Made by a program: the position numbers and the translations under genes
Source: Agrobacterium cucumeris
Lineage (GTDB): Bacteria > Pseudomonadota > Alphaproteobacteria > Rhizobiales > Rhizobiaceae
Assembly: GCF_030036535.1 (NCBI RefSeq)
Contig: NZ_CP080387.1
Span: 1,550,001 to 1,614,000 of the forward strand
Direction of reading: 5' to 3'
Length of the DNA stretch: 64,000 bases
Notes under the pieces: model-generated
The model's input: only the letters and a program-made list of their open reading frames with translations
Databases searched by the model: none
What the model was told of the DNA's origin: nothing
Part shown: piece by piece, positions 7,385 through 16,366 of the stretch
How the letters are laid out: each line of letters starts with the position of its first letter
Position numbering within the stretch: the first letter of the stretch is position 1

Positions 7385-10300
7385 GTGTCAGATTATATTC
7401 CCCTCTCTCGCCATTTCAGACCCGTCAGTGCAGACGAGGCCGAATATCGGTCTCAGCGCGAGATGGCCCATGCATTTGGGAAATCCGTTGAGCAAGGGTG
7501 GGAAATTGTCCTTAATGCGCGCCGGGCCGTGGTTCTGGCCGAAGGTGGCAACGGCAAAACAGAAGAGTTTCGGCAACAGGTCCTAAAACTGAAAGCAGAC
7601 GGACAGTTTGCCGTCTTTGTTCCCGTCGAGGATCTCGATAATTCAAGCCTAGAGGACGCGCTCGATGTGAGCGATGGGACTCTGTTCACCGCATGGATGG
7701 CTTCCGACCAGGCAGGATACTTCTTCCTCGATTCGGTTGATGAGGCGCGTCTTACCCAAAAGAGCTTCTCTCGCTGTGTGCGCAATCTACAGAAGGCTAT
7801 TCATGGCCACGCCGAACGGGCCACAATCATTATAAGTTGCCGTTGGAGTGATTGGGATAGGAAAGAAGACCTTAAACTCTTGAACGACAAGCTGACTCTA
7901 GTAACACGCACGCCGGGCGAAGAAACCACCCGCGAGCAGGTGCTCGTGTCTTTGCTAGAGGTTCGTGGCGGGGACAAGGACAAGGACACGGCAGCGGCAG
8001 CCACGGCAACCGTGCACGAATTCCAAACTTTCATTCTTGAAGAGCTTGATGTCGAGCAGCGCACCGCTTTCATTCAAGCTAAAGGCGTAAGGAACGCGGC
8101 CGCTTTTTCGCACGAGCTTGATCGTAATGGTCTTTTACCACTGGCAGGCAGGCCGAAGGACTTGCTAGACTTTGTCGACTACTGGCACAGTCATGGTGAG
8201 CGTCTCGGTACACGTGTGGAGATGCTTCGCTTTGTTACCGACATGCGCCTGCGCGAAGACAGGCAACACCATCCAGGTATTGAGAACATATCTTTGGACG
8301 AACTTCGTCTAGGCGCTGCCCGCATCGCGGCCGCCATGGTCCTCGGTAGGACATTCTACGTTCGTGCGGGACAGGACGACGGAAGCGATAACAGCGAGTG
8401 GCTGGATCCTCTCGCGCTATTGCCGGATTGGAGCCAACCTAAAGTTAGCGCGCTTTTGCGCCGAGGGCTGTTTACACCCGCAAGCCTTGGACGCTCCAAG
8501 TTTCATCATCGAGAAGCAATGGAGTTTTTGGCCGCAGTCTGGTTAAAACACTTACTGGATAACGGCTGTCCACCTACGGTCATCCGTGATCAGATCGTAG
8601 TCAGTCTCTACGGGCAGGAAACGATCATCCCCTCGCGACGCGCGACTGCTGCATGGCTCGCAGTATTGGACGATGGGTTTCAAAAGGACATTATCGCCCG
8701 TGAACCTCTGGTTCTCATTCAGCATGGCGACCCCGGCTCATTGTCGATCTCAGCGCGAAAAGAACTTCTGCGTACTTACGCTGCCCTGCATGCCCAACAC
8801 CGGATCAGCAATGACCAACTCGACGGTACCCGGCTCTGGATGTTCACCGATAGTGGCCTTGAAGGCACCATTCTTGAAATCTGGCCCCACCACTACGAGT
8901 ATGACCTTCGCGGTGATCTCATTCGATTGATTATGTCGGGGAAGCTGAAAGGATGTCTTCCTGCCGTTCGCCAGCTTTTGGATTCCCCATGCGCAAACCA
9001 CCACCAAGGGCCGTGGGCGCTTGAATGTATGATCGAGCTCGAAGATGACGATGCGGTGCACGCATTCTCCGAGCAGTACATGGCAACTTATCGGGAGATG
9101 ACGACCTCTTACCAGACTTGGTTCGCCAAGCTGCTCTATCCTCGTTTCCTTACTCTTGATCAGCTCTTTGAGGTGATCGAAAATTCGCGACCGCCAACTA
9201 AAGGCCGTGTGGATGGCTTCGGGTACGAAATCCGGCATCTATGGAAGCAGTGTCCCGAGCAAGACAAGCCGGAGTTCGCACTGCGAATAGCAACGCTGGC
9301 ACTCAAACCGCCGTATGCGACAGATTACCATCGCATCTCCGCTCAGTATCGTTTTCTGGCTCGACATATCGAACCAGTATGTCGTGGCCTTCTTCAGCGC
9401 GATCCGGTTGACAACCCAACCGACGAGCTAATCCGCTGTCTGATCGTATATCAGCGCACTGACCGGCAAAGTAACAGTTTCGACCGGGACGAAGAGCCTC
9501 TGCACCAGATCGTTGCCAACAGGCCGCGCACCAAACGGGCCTTGTTATGGGCGGAAGCACATGAGGCCCGCGCTAACGCTGAAACCGACCGCAATATCGT
9601 GGCCGTATGGCAGTTACACTCGATTTTCCGTTTGCTGGCGGATTTCGACGCTAACGACGCAATGTGGCTCTTCACCGACCTTAAGGATGAATCAAACCAC
9701 CTAGACGACAGGAAGATCGCCTTGAGCGCCCTATGGAAACTCGCGCAACAGAGGCGACTCCCAGATGCAGAGCGCATTGAAGATGCGATTTCAGCGGACG
9801 GCGCATTGCAGGCGTATTGGGCGGAACTACAGGCCCCTCCTCCAGAAGACGCGGACATCAAGCGACTGGAGAGGAGAAACGCCGACTGGGAACTGAAAGA
9901 AGAAAAAAAGAAACTTAAAGCACGCGCTAGCTGGCTTGAGTTTCAACGGGACATCGTGGCCGATCCAGCCCGTTTACGCGACCCTAAAATGGGTTTTACC
10001 CAAATGCACCACGTATCTGAACTGGTGAAACGAAAAACACACTATGCTGATGAACGCTTTATTGATGACATTGCTCTCGTCGATTCACTCTTCTCGTCTG
10101 AGGTTCGCAAAATTTACGAAGACATTCTGCGTGAGCATTGGCGTGCTCTTGAGGTTAGAGAGAGCGAAGTCAACACATGGAACCAGATATATGGTCGAGC
10201 AGGCGTCTATCTAGAGTTCCGTGAGAATCTTCCGGCTTTCGATGCTTTGCCGGAAGACATGGCCCGAAAAGCGATTGCGCTTGGTGTCTGGGATTATCAC

Positions 10301-11656
10301 CGCGATTGGCTTCAGAGACTTATTGACCGCAGGCCCGAGATCGGTTTGCCGCTTGTTACCGCAAAACTGGCCAAAGATTTGAGCAGGCAGGACGGACATA
10401 ACAGCTTCCTCTACTACTACGCTCGTCAGACCACCGATGTTCCTGCCCCCGTCATCGCTTGCCTGCTGAAGGTTCTCGAAGCGGGTCTCCTGGACAATCT
10501 CGCTCATCTGGGACAGGTCATCACTATTCTGCTTAAGTCCAATCTGGCTTCCCATGATACCGGTCTTGCCGCCAAAGCATTTCGAACCGCATTGGATACG
10601 GCAATTACGTGCAAGGACATTCCGAGGCAGGCACATTGTATCGGTGGACTTTTGGCGCTCGACCTACCAGAGGGTGTGGAAGCTCTTTTCAGCAGCATCT
10701 CTAAAGCCAAGGGCGCCCATAGCGTTAGCTTGCTGCTTGCTATATTTTCCACGCTGTTCGACAACAACCACAGCGGGATCGCAGTGTCTGTGCTCGCGCG
10801 TCTGGAGGTGCGACAACTCGCTGACCTTTACAAAATCGGCGATCGTATTTTACCAAAGCCTGAATACTCAGGCGGATCAGTTACCGAATTGCATCATGCA
10901 CGAGACGGGCTGGGAGCTGTGCTCTCTGCCCTTGAGGGCAAACTTGGTCTTGATGCCTACATGGCTATGTATGACTTGGCCAAGACCGACGACCCCGGCG
11001 ATGGCTGGTACCTGAAGAAAGCCAAAGCGATGCTAGAGCGCGACAGCGAACCGCAAGCATGGGACGTAAGTGAAGTGTTGGCCTTCGAGACGGGCTTCCT
11101 CGCACCAATTAAGAACGGCAAACAACTCCACGCCGCGGTTACGAATGCGTTGGAGCGTGTTCGGGATGATCTCACCTACGCCGATGCGTCCATTGCCGAA
11201 ATCCTCAAGATCGTGGCGGAAAAGGAAGTGCGCGATGAGAACGCGTTGCGGAACGCGTTCATGAGCAAGATTATCGATAGCAACCCTACGATTTTCCATA
11301 CCGCACGGGAGAACCACGTGGGACAGGAAAAGCGCCCAGACATTTTTATCGCAGGTGCAACATGTCCTTTCCAGGTTGCGGTCGAAGTGAAACAGGCTGA
11401 TTATTGGTCAGGCCGCGAGTTAGTGCAGGCGCTTGAGACTCAATTGGTTGGGCAGTACCTCTATCCGCAACGCCGCCGCAACGGCATTCTTCTGCTGATA
11501 AATACGGGAGCTAAGAAAAGCTGGCAAATACCCAGCAATCCGAAGAGGTTGGGGTTTGCAGCATTGGTGCAAGAATTACAGACGATAGCAACCAGTCTCA
11601 GCAACGTAGATGGCCGAGAAAATGTATCGGTGTTTGGCCTAGATATCACAACGTGA
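7385..11656 (+). CDS. Giant STAND/NACHT-like NTPase with C-terminal PD-(D/E)XK nuclease, putative anti-phage protein
   Basis: A 1423-residue protein, the largest in the window. Residues about 45-160 form a P-loop NTPase core: Walker A EGGNGKT (53-59), Walker B YFFLDSVDEAR (112-122) and a sensor-like ISCRWSDW (150-157), the signature of NACHT/STAND ATPases. Roughly 300-1200 is predicted helical and repeat-like, as expected for the sensor arm of STAND proteins. The C-terminus has PD-(D/E)XK features: D1319 (RPDIF), E1334 and K1336 (VEVKQ), then QLVGQYL at 1353-1359. STAND NTPases with nuclease effectors act as phage sensors (Avs and bNACHT families), usually with the effector at the N-terminus, so the C-terminal position here is unusual. 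The start is GTG. A helical-protein gene follows 46 nt later. Confidence 0.8.
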   Translation: MSDYIPLSRHFRPVSADEAEYRSQREMAHAFGKSVEQGWEIVLNARRAVVLAEGGNGKTEEFRQQVLKLKADGQFAVFVPVEDLDNSSLEDALDVSDGTLFTAWMASDQAGYFFLDSVDEARLTQKSFSRCVRNLQKAIHGHAERATIIISCRWSDWDRKEDLKLLNDKLTLVTRTPGEETTREQVLVSLLEVRGGDKDKDTAAAATATVHEFQTFILEELDVEQRTAFIQAKGVRNAAAFSHELDRNGLLPLAGRPKDLLDFVDYWHSHGERLGTRVEMLRFVTDMRLREDRQHHPGIENISLDELRLGAARIAAAMVLGRTFYVRAGQDDGSDNSEWLDPLALLPDWSQPKVSALLRRGLFTPASLGRSKFHHREAMEFLAAVWLKHLLDNGCPPTVIRDQIVVSLYGQETIIPSRRATAAWLAVLDDGFQKDIIAREPLVLIQHGDPGSLSISARKELLRTYAALHAQHRISNDQLDGTRLWMFTDSGLEGTILEIWPHHYEYDLRGDLIRLIMSGKLKGCLPAVRQLLDSPCANHHQGPWALECMIELEDDDAVHAFSEQYMATYREMTTSYQTWFAKLLYPRFLTLDQLFEVIENSRPPTKGRVDGFGYEIRHLWKQCPEQDKPEFALRIATLALKPPYATDYHRISAQYRFLARHIEPVCRGLLQRDPVDNPTDELIRCLIVYQRTDRQSNSFDRDEEPLHQIVANRPRTKRALLWAEAHEARANAETDRNIVAVWQLHSIFRLLADFDANDAMWLFTDLKDESNHLDDRKIALSALWKLAQQRRLPDAERIEDAISADGALQAYWAELQAPPPEDADIKRLERRNADWELKEEKKKLKARASWLEFQRDIVADPARLRDPKMGFTQMHHVSELVKRKTHYADERFIDDIALVDSLFSSEVRKIYEDILREHWRALEVRESEVNTWNQIYGRAGVYLEFRENLPAFDALPEDMARKAIALGVWDYHRDWLQRLIDRRPEIGLPLVTAKLAKDLSRQDGHNSFLYYYARQTTDVPAPVIACLLKVLEAGLLDNLAHLGQVITILLKSNLASHDTGLAAKAFRTALDTAITCKDIPRQAHCIGGLLALDLPEGVEALFSSISKAKGAHSVSLLLAIFSTLFDNNHSGIAVSVLARLEVRQLADLYKIGDRILPKPEYSGGSVTELHHARDGLGAVLSALEGKLGLDAYMAMYDLAKTDDPGDGWYLKKAKAMLERDSEPQAWDVSEVLAFETGFLAPIKNGKQLHAAVTNALERVRDDLTYADASIAEILKIVAEKEVRDENALRNAFMSKIIDSNPTIFHTARENHVGQEKRPDIFIAGATCPFQVAVEVKQADYWSGRELVQALETQLVGQYLYPQRRRNGILLLINTGAKKSWQIPSNPKRLGFAALVQELQTIATSLSNVDGRENVSVFGLDITT

Positions 11657-11702
11657 GTGACCAAGCAGACCGTCGCTAGATAACAGTGAATGACATGTTG
11701 CC

Positions 11703-12734
11703 ATGGATAAACCCTTTACTACTTTGAACGAATTGCCACATATCGACACCTCAAATTTATGTGGACGAAAGGTCTACTTGATACCTTTATGGGATAAGGT
11801 GAGCTGGAAGACGTGGACACCTATTGAAGACGGCAACCTCTTGGAATTGTCGCTCGTGGGCGTGCTAAGGTCAGACTATCTCGCGGAAGCTGCTGCCCAC
11901 AAAGACGATGTCTACATTCCTTTTATAGAATTGGTTTGGCAACATCTTAGCTGGCCGAACATAATGAGAGAAATGTCTGGCCTTGCTACAGACATTCACC
12001 TCATGGCGACAATCGCCGCGAAACTGGAACACTACCACGCCGCGCAGGAAACTATCGGCAACGACCTCCTCACCACTTTCGTTAATTCCGAAGTTGAGCA
12101 TCTCCTGGTAATTGCTCGATCAATGTTTGATCTTCTGCAGGCCATGATTTCTCATCTTTGGATTGAGCACGTTCGGATTGACGATCCAGCGCTCGAGAAA
12201 AGTCGCAAGCAGCGCCCCATGCAAGCGACATTCTCTAAAATAGTCTTGGACGGCCAAAAATTGCGAACCGCCGCAGAGATACAAGAAAAATACAGCATTC
12301 CTGCTGTTATGGCGGAAATGTACGTCAAGCATGCGCCTTTTTTCCAGTCCGTTCGAACTGCCCGCGATCACGTTGTCCATTACGGTAAATCGACGGATTC
12401 CGTTTATGCAACTGAGCGAGGATTTTGCGTAAATCCGAACGCACCATATTTCCGAGATTTCCCTTGGCTGGAAGAACATCACTACAATGAGAATATTGTC
12501 ACACTGAAGCCGTGGCTTGCCCGTCTGGTCGGTCAGACCCTAGAAGCGTGCTCCGACATTCTGTTGTCGATAAATAACCAGATTGGCTTTCCACCCCCCT
12601 TAGCTCCGAGACATCATGTTTTCATTCGTGATCCTGCAGCCCCTGCACTCCTGCGTCTTATTGGCGCATCAGATGTTGCAGATCACTGGTGGGCCGACAT
12701 GCCCAACGACACAGATGAAAGTGAATTCAATTAG
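11703..12734 (+). CDS. Hypothetical helical protein with HEPN-like Rx4H motif
   Basis: A 343-residue protein, 46 nt after the STAND-nuclease gene on the same strand, so it may be its partner. It is mostly predicted helix and contains ARDHVVHYGKS, in which R221 and H226 make an Rx4H motif followed by a basic turn. This is the active-site pattern of HEPN ribonucleases, common in toxin and defence systems. I see no second conserved domain. The HEPN assignment is inference from one motif; the protein could instead be an unrelated helical defence accessory. Confidence 0.55.
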   Translation: MDKPFTTLNELPHIDTSNLCGRKVYLIPLWDKVSWKTWTPIEDGNLLELSLVGVLRSDYLAEAAAHKDDVYIPFIELVWQHLSWPNIMREMSGLATDIHLMATIAAKLEHYHAAQETIGNDLLTTFVNSEVEHLLVIARSMFDLLQAMISHLWIEHVRIDDPALEKSRKQRPMQATFSKIVLDGQKLRTAAEIQEKYSIPAVMAEMYVKHAPFFQSVRTARDHVVHYGKSTDSVYATERGFCVNPNAPYFRDFPWLEEHHYNENIVTLKPWLARLVGQTLEACSDILLSINNQIGFPPPLAPRHHVFIRDPAAPALLRLIGASDVADHWWADMPNDTDESEFN

Positions 12735-12741
12735 CTTACAC

Positions 12742-13305
12742 TCAGGACATTTCGTCTTCGACTGACCCGGCCCCCCCAAAAAGGCGCTCCCATCCACCGC
12801 GGCTAACGAAAAAACCAGTTTCGGCCATCTCCTTCGCACGATCCTCCAATCCACCCGGATATCTAATCAAATAACGGATTTCGCCTACCCTTCCCGCCAT
12901 ATCTGCCAAATCCTGAACTGTGAATTTTGCTCGGATAATCTCTTTCTTTATCACGCGCACGGCGACAACTTCATCCGGTTTTTCTGGAGTCCATTCCCAC
13001 CGTGAATGCACAACTGCTTGCCGGAACTGAGAAAGCTCTCGGATTCGCTCGTATTGAGTGATCAATACAGCTCTCCTTTCCCCTACTTGTTTTTCTGCGA
13101 CTTCTCTTAGCCAGAGATCGAGCACCAGACTAAATTTCGCGTTATTCATTTCCTTGGGGAGAGGCTCGACATCAGCTAACGCTTGCAAAGTCTGTTCGAA
13201 AATATCTGCTTCAAGGTATCCCCATTGCGAGACGATCGAACCCAAGAGGTACGTTTCCCGCTCATTGAGGCTAGTATCTAAAACGTACTTCATCAAACTC
13301 TCCAT
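12742..13305 (-). CDS. Hypothetical helical protein with HEPN-like Rx4H motif
   Basis: A protein of about 187 residues, convergent with the preceding gene; their stops are only a few bases apart. It is largely helical and has QFRQAVVHSRWEW, where an Arg and a His four residues further on again form an Rx4H motif, as in HEPN domains. The start at 13305 is preferred because GAGAAG lies about 6 nt upstream; a TTG at 13353 would add 16 residues. Two adjacent genes with the same motif suggest a functional link, but neither shows clear family membership. Confidence 0.5.
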   Translation of the reverse strand: MESLMKYVLDTSLNERETYLLGSIVSQWGYLEADIFEQTLQALADVEPLPKEMNNAKFSLVLDLWLREVAEKQVGERRAVLITQYERIRELSQFRQAVVHSRWEWTPEKPDEVVAVRVIKKEIIRAKFTVQDLADMAGRVGEIRYLIRYPGGLEDRAKEMAETGFFVSRGGWERLFGGAGSVEDEMS

Positions 13306-13490
13306 AAATTGCTTCTCAGCATTTTCGCTGGTTTCAACATAGACGCGAAACAAGATATTTTAACAAGCTTACGATGAAAGCTCTCGCCTCCGTTTTGGCG
13401 GCTGACAACAGAGTGCATCTACCTTCTGACGATGTGGGAAAATCGGAGTGGCTACACGGGCCTTACTCGATCTTTGCAGTGTCAGAGCAG

Positions 13491-13532
13491 CGGCGAACGG
13501 CGAACGGCGAACGGCGAACGGCGAACGGCGAA
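13491..13532. repeat. Six tandem copies of a heptamer (CGGCGAA)
   Basis: The unit CGGCGAA is repeated six times without a mismatch. It lies in the 394-nt gap between the start of the minus-strand gene and the PLD-family gene. The period of 7 is not a multiple of 3, so it is probably non-coding. Such a tract is prone to slippage and could vary in copy number between isolates. Confidence 0.9.
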
Positions 13533-13699
13533 CCATACACCATTGACATCGTTAAAAATGCACGAATAAATTGCGTTTCTCGTTAAAGTAGACATAGAAA
13601 CAACCGCGACGACCATGTCTACTTTCCGTAGTGTCAGAGTTCGCTGAAAGCGATAACGTATCGTTTAGCGACAATACCCGAATGCAGATAAGGATCTCC

Positions 13700-14332
13700 A
13701 TGAAAAGAGTCGCAATTTTTTTGAGAAAAGAGCTCAAAACAAACCGCTTTAGCGATGCAGTCCTAGCTGCTTTGAATAATCCGGATATTGATGAAGTGAC
13801 GATTTGCAGTGGCTTTTTTCAGGAAGACGATAGCTACAGCGTATCGAAATCAAAATTTCATATAAGACCCAAATGCACTAATATATTGAATCTTAAAATT
13901 GTCGGATATTATGGGTGGCGCCAACACACGGCTTTTTCTCAGTTCATAGCAAATGTCACTGCGATCAATTGTTCCCGCTGCATCAATGTGAGTTCTTTCC
14001 GAATTCCAGGAGATAAATGGCACGCTAAAATCTGTATTGCCAAAAAATCCGGAAAGCCGGTGTTTGCTGCAATCGGAAGCAGCAACATCACGAGGAGAGC
14101 GTTCGATGTCCTCAAAAATTTCAATTATGAAAGTGACGTGATTTTCTGGGATGAAAAAGACCCGGCCATAAACCAAATGGTCGAGAACATCATCGGCGAG
14201 GCTCCCGATGAATTCCCCTCTGTAGTTGTGACAAAGTATGATGAAACGCACCCGGTAAATCGTGTCCCGCTACAGGACCGCCTGCTCACCCTTGAAAAGG
14301 AGATATTCAGCAAGGCAGTGCCTTATCCGTAA
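13700..14332 (+). CDS. Phospholipase D-family (single HKD) protein, putative nuclease
   Basis: A protein of about 210 residues with one HKD-type motif: H108 and K110 in KWHAKICIA, followed by the IGSSNITRRAF turn (S127, S128, N129) characteristic of PLD-superfamily nucleases. Single-HKD members work as dimers and include Nuc and restriction enzymes such as BfiI; others occur in defence loci. The start at 13700 is chosen for its AGGA at 6 nt; an in-frame GTG at 13631 lacks a good site. The gene is more AT-rich than its neighbours, a sign of separate origin. Confidence 0.65.
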   Translation: MKRVAIFLRKELKTNRFSDAVLAALNNPDIDEVTICSGFFQEDDSYSVSKSKFHIRPKCTNILNLKIVGYYGWRQHTAFSQFIANVTAINCSRCINVSSFRIPGDKWHAKICIAKKSGKPVFAAIGSSNITRRAFDVLKNFNYESDVIFWDEKDPAINQMVENIIGEAPDEFPSVVVTKYDETHPVNRVPLQDRLLTLEKEIFSKAVPYP

Positions 14333-14416
14333 ATCTTACAGCAAAGCTGATTGAGTGTTCTGAGTGGGTCCCGTTTCTCCTTCTAGCGCACAACGTAGCC
14401 TTTCTGGGAGCCGAGT

Positions 14417-14600
14417 AGCTTCGCCCCTTCTCTCCCCCAAACAGGTCTTCCGCCCAGCTTCCTTTCTTCCGCTGCGCTGCATTGCGTGCAGCCGGTTCCC
14501 CGCGAATCCCTGTTGTCCCCTTCCAACCCCACCGCTCACGCGGCCCCGGGAAGCAGGACGGGGCCTGTTTCCCTGTCCCATTAAGGAAATCAAGACAAGG
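14417..14600 (+). other. Pyrimidine-rich non-coding leader before the DUF3768 gene
   Basis: The plus strand carries long C/T runs, then a GC-rich hairpin-capable part (GGCCCCGGG, GACGGGGCC), ending at AAGGAAATC before the ATG. From memory, similar leaders precede antirestriction and DUF3768 genes on rhizobial plasmids; this was not checked. It may be a conserved regulatory leader or a single-strand promoter-like element. Confidence 0.35.
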
Positions 14601-14609
14601 GACAAGACA

Positions 14610-14942
14610 ATGACAACCACACAGACCGATCGTATCCGAGAACTGAATGACATATTTCGTTCAACCTGGCTCACGGGTACGGTGCTGATGACCTCGGGTA
14701 TCAAAAACCTGCCTGACGCGATCCAATCACGCATCGCAGAGTCCGTGCAGAGATTTGACGCCTTCACACCTGATAATGATCCCCACGGCGAGCATGACTT
14801 CGGCGCGGTGACCATCGAGGGGTATAAGGTCTTCTGGAAAATCGACTACTACGACCGGACCCTGCAATACGGTTCAGAAGACCCGGCTAATCCCGCCATC
14901 ACCAAGCGGGTACTTACGATCATGCTGGCAGAGGAATATTAA
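14610..14942 (+). CDS. DUF3768 family protein
   Basis: A 110-residue protein (MTTTQTDRIRELND...) with the features of DUF3768: an N-terminal helix, then a compact domain with DPHGEHDFG and YKVFWKIDYYD, where the alternating aromatic and acidic residues are the family hallmark. Members are found mainly on alphaproteobacterial plasmids and integrative elements near antirestriction or conjugation genes. The function is unknown. The start follows the pyrimidine-rich leader and is chosen because the family begins with a short MTTxxTxRIRxLND segment; upstream in-frame sequence lies in the leader. Confidence 0.8.
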   Translation: MTTTQTDRIRELNDIFRSTWLTGTVLMTSGIKNLPDAIQSRIAESVQRFDAFTPDNDPHGEHDFGAVTIEGYKVFWKIDYYDRTLQYGSEDPANPAITKRVLTIMLAEEY

Positions 14943-14993
14943 ACCTAAAAGGACGGAATGCGCAGATGTCTGCGCCTTCCTCTCATCAGCCTG

Positions 14994-15737
14994 TTAGGCA
15001 GACCGCGCAGCTTCGTTCCAGAACGGTGTCGGGAAAATATCCAGAGGCGTCGCCCCACAATCCGTGCAGTGCCACAGGTTTTTAGCTATAGCGCGACCAT
15101 CGTGCACGCCGTCACAATGGAGGCAATGCCACTCGGCCGACAATCCACGCCCGAGGGGATGGGCCGCCCGGCGCTCCCGATCAGGCATAGTTGAGCGGCG
15201 AGGCCAATCTGCCGCGACGGCCGCATACATGCGCTTGGCACGCATCTTCAGCAGTCGGGTGGCTCGCTCGATAAAAGCAGGATCGAGAGCCTCAACGGTT
15301 TTCACCCTACCGCCCAGCCGTTTGAGTTGCGGTTTCGCTGAAGGTGCCTGGTCGAGGCTGATTTCCCAGCCTTGCGAGCCGAAAGCAACCTCGAATTCGT
15401 CACCGGCTAGATAGAATTTCTGGCCGTCGAGTTCGCCGTGAAGCTCATCGGCTTCCATAGGTTTTGTATCCTCAGGAACCCAGCGGGTAAAAATAAGTGC
15501 GTCACCGTACACGCTGAGGTCGATTGGGTCAGCGTTTTCAGAAAGGAGATTCGGCAGATTATCCATTTGCGCGGGCGTGGGCCGCCATCCCAGCTTATAG
15601 GCTTCGGCAAGTCCGCGCCAATGAGGCTGCCCCAATGCGACAGCTACTAGTTCTAAGGCACTAATGTGTTTGATAGAACGCTCCCGTGCCAGCCTCTTGG
15701 CGGCAATTTTAAGCGTATTGAGGGCGTCGATGGCCAT
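14994..15737 (-). CDS. Hypothetical protein with C-terminal zinc-ribbon-like cysteines
   Basis: A 247-residue protein. The N-terminal 50 residues (LNTLKIAAKRLARERSIKH, then HWRGLAEAYKLGW) match a helical module often found on plasmid-borne proteins annotated as glyoxalase-superfamily or hypothetical. The C-terminus has CLHC about 17 residues before CTDC, a likely zinc ribbon. It is convergent with the DUF3768 gene, with only about 50 nt between stops. The role is unknown. Confidence 0.6.
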   Translation of the reverse strand: MAIDALNTLKIAAKRLARERSIKHISALELVAVALGQPHWRGLAEAYKLGWRPTPAQMDNLPNLLSENADPIDLSVYGDALIFTRWVPEDTKPMEADELHGELDGQKFYLAGDEFEVAFGSQGWEISLDQAPSAKPQLKRLGGRVKTVEALDPAFIERATRLLKMRAKRMYAAVAADWPRRSTMPDRERRAAHPLGRGLSAEWHCLHCDGVHDGRAIAKNLWHCTDCGATPLDIFPTPFWNEAARSA

Positions 15738-16007
15738 GATAATCCATTCCTTGTTGTAACGGAATCCAACCGGGTGCCCACTGCCGACTGGACCCGTCCG
15801 AAGGAACGGTGTCAGTCTTGATCTATAAAACGCACTGCAAGGCTTCGCGTGATGGGCACACCGGCCTGTGCGTCAGGCCAAGTACATCCTGCCCGTGCGG
15901 TAAATCTGAGTCAATAGGTGGTCAAAACCCCGTCGCCGCGCCGTCAGGAATGTGTAGGATTAAATCGTGTCGCGTGGTATAAGAGGGTAGAAACGAAAGT
16001 GACGAAC

Positions 16008-16277
16008 ATGCGAACCACTCAATCTCTGAGCATTACCCTGCCGATCGAAATGGTCAAGGCAAAGGTCGCGTCCGGGGAGTACGCCACCGAAAGCGAAGTT
16101 ATTCGCGACGGTCTCCGTACTCTGGCCGCACGAGATGCCGCTGTCGAGCGCTGGCTGCGAGATGAGGTTGCTCCAGCTTACGACGCCCACAAAGCGAAAC
16201 CTGCCCGTGCCGTCCCACTCAACGAAGGCATGGCCAATGTACGTGCGCGCATCGCCAAGGGTGAAGGCCGCGATTGA
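16008..16277 (+). CDS. parD: ParD-type antitoxin
   Basis: An 89-residue protein with an N-terminal ribbon-helix-helix (QSLSITLPIEMVKAKVASG, YATESEVIRDGLRTL), the DNA-binding fold of ParD antitoxins, and a flexible, charged C-terminal part that normally wraps the toxin. ParD binds and neutralises ParE and autoregulates the operon. The start at 16008 is where the family begins; the open frame extends 90 nt upstream. The partner gene directly downstream is only a remnant (16274-16366), so this is an orphan antitoxin. Confidence 0.85.
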   Translation: MRTTQSLSITLPIEMVKAKVASGEYATESEVIRDGLRTLAARDAAVERWLRDEVAPAYDAHKAKPARAVPLNEGMANVRARIAKGEGRD

Positions 16278-16366
16278 ATGAAGTGCGCCTCACAACACGC
16301 TTCCCAAGTCGTGTTGAATCACCCAGACAAGAGAGGAGAGCAATCTGGAGGCGACATATCAGCTGA
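16274..16366 (+). pseudogene. ParE toxin remnant
   Basis: Immediately after parD, overlapping its stop, a short frame reads NEVRLTTRF and then, 11 residues on, RRAIWRRHIS before TGA at 16364-16366. VRLT and IWxxIa are the first conserved pieces of ParE, normally about 10 residues apart, here 16. This suggests a ParE gene altered near its start and truncated after about 30 codons. The call rests on two short motifs. Confidence 0.4.

Noticed and set aside
13491..13532. Tandem repeats as a CRISPR array
   Set aside because: The unit is 7 bp with no spacers; no cas genes are nearby. No CRISPR array was seen in the window.
13374..13586. 70-codon frame through the heptamer tract
   Set aside because: Open only because the 7-mer repeat contains no stop; no ribosome binding site or homology pattern.
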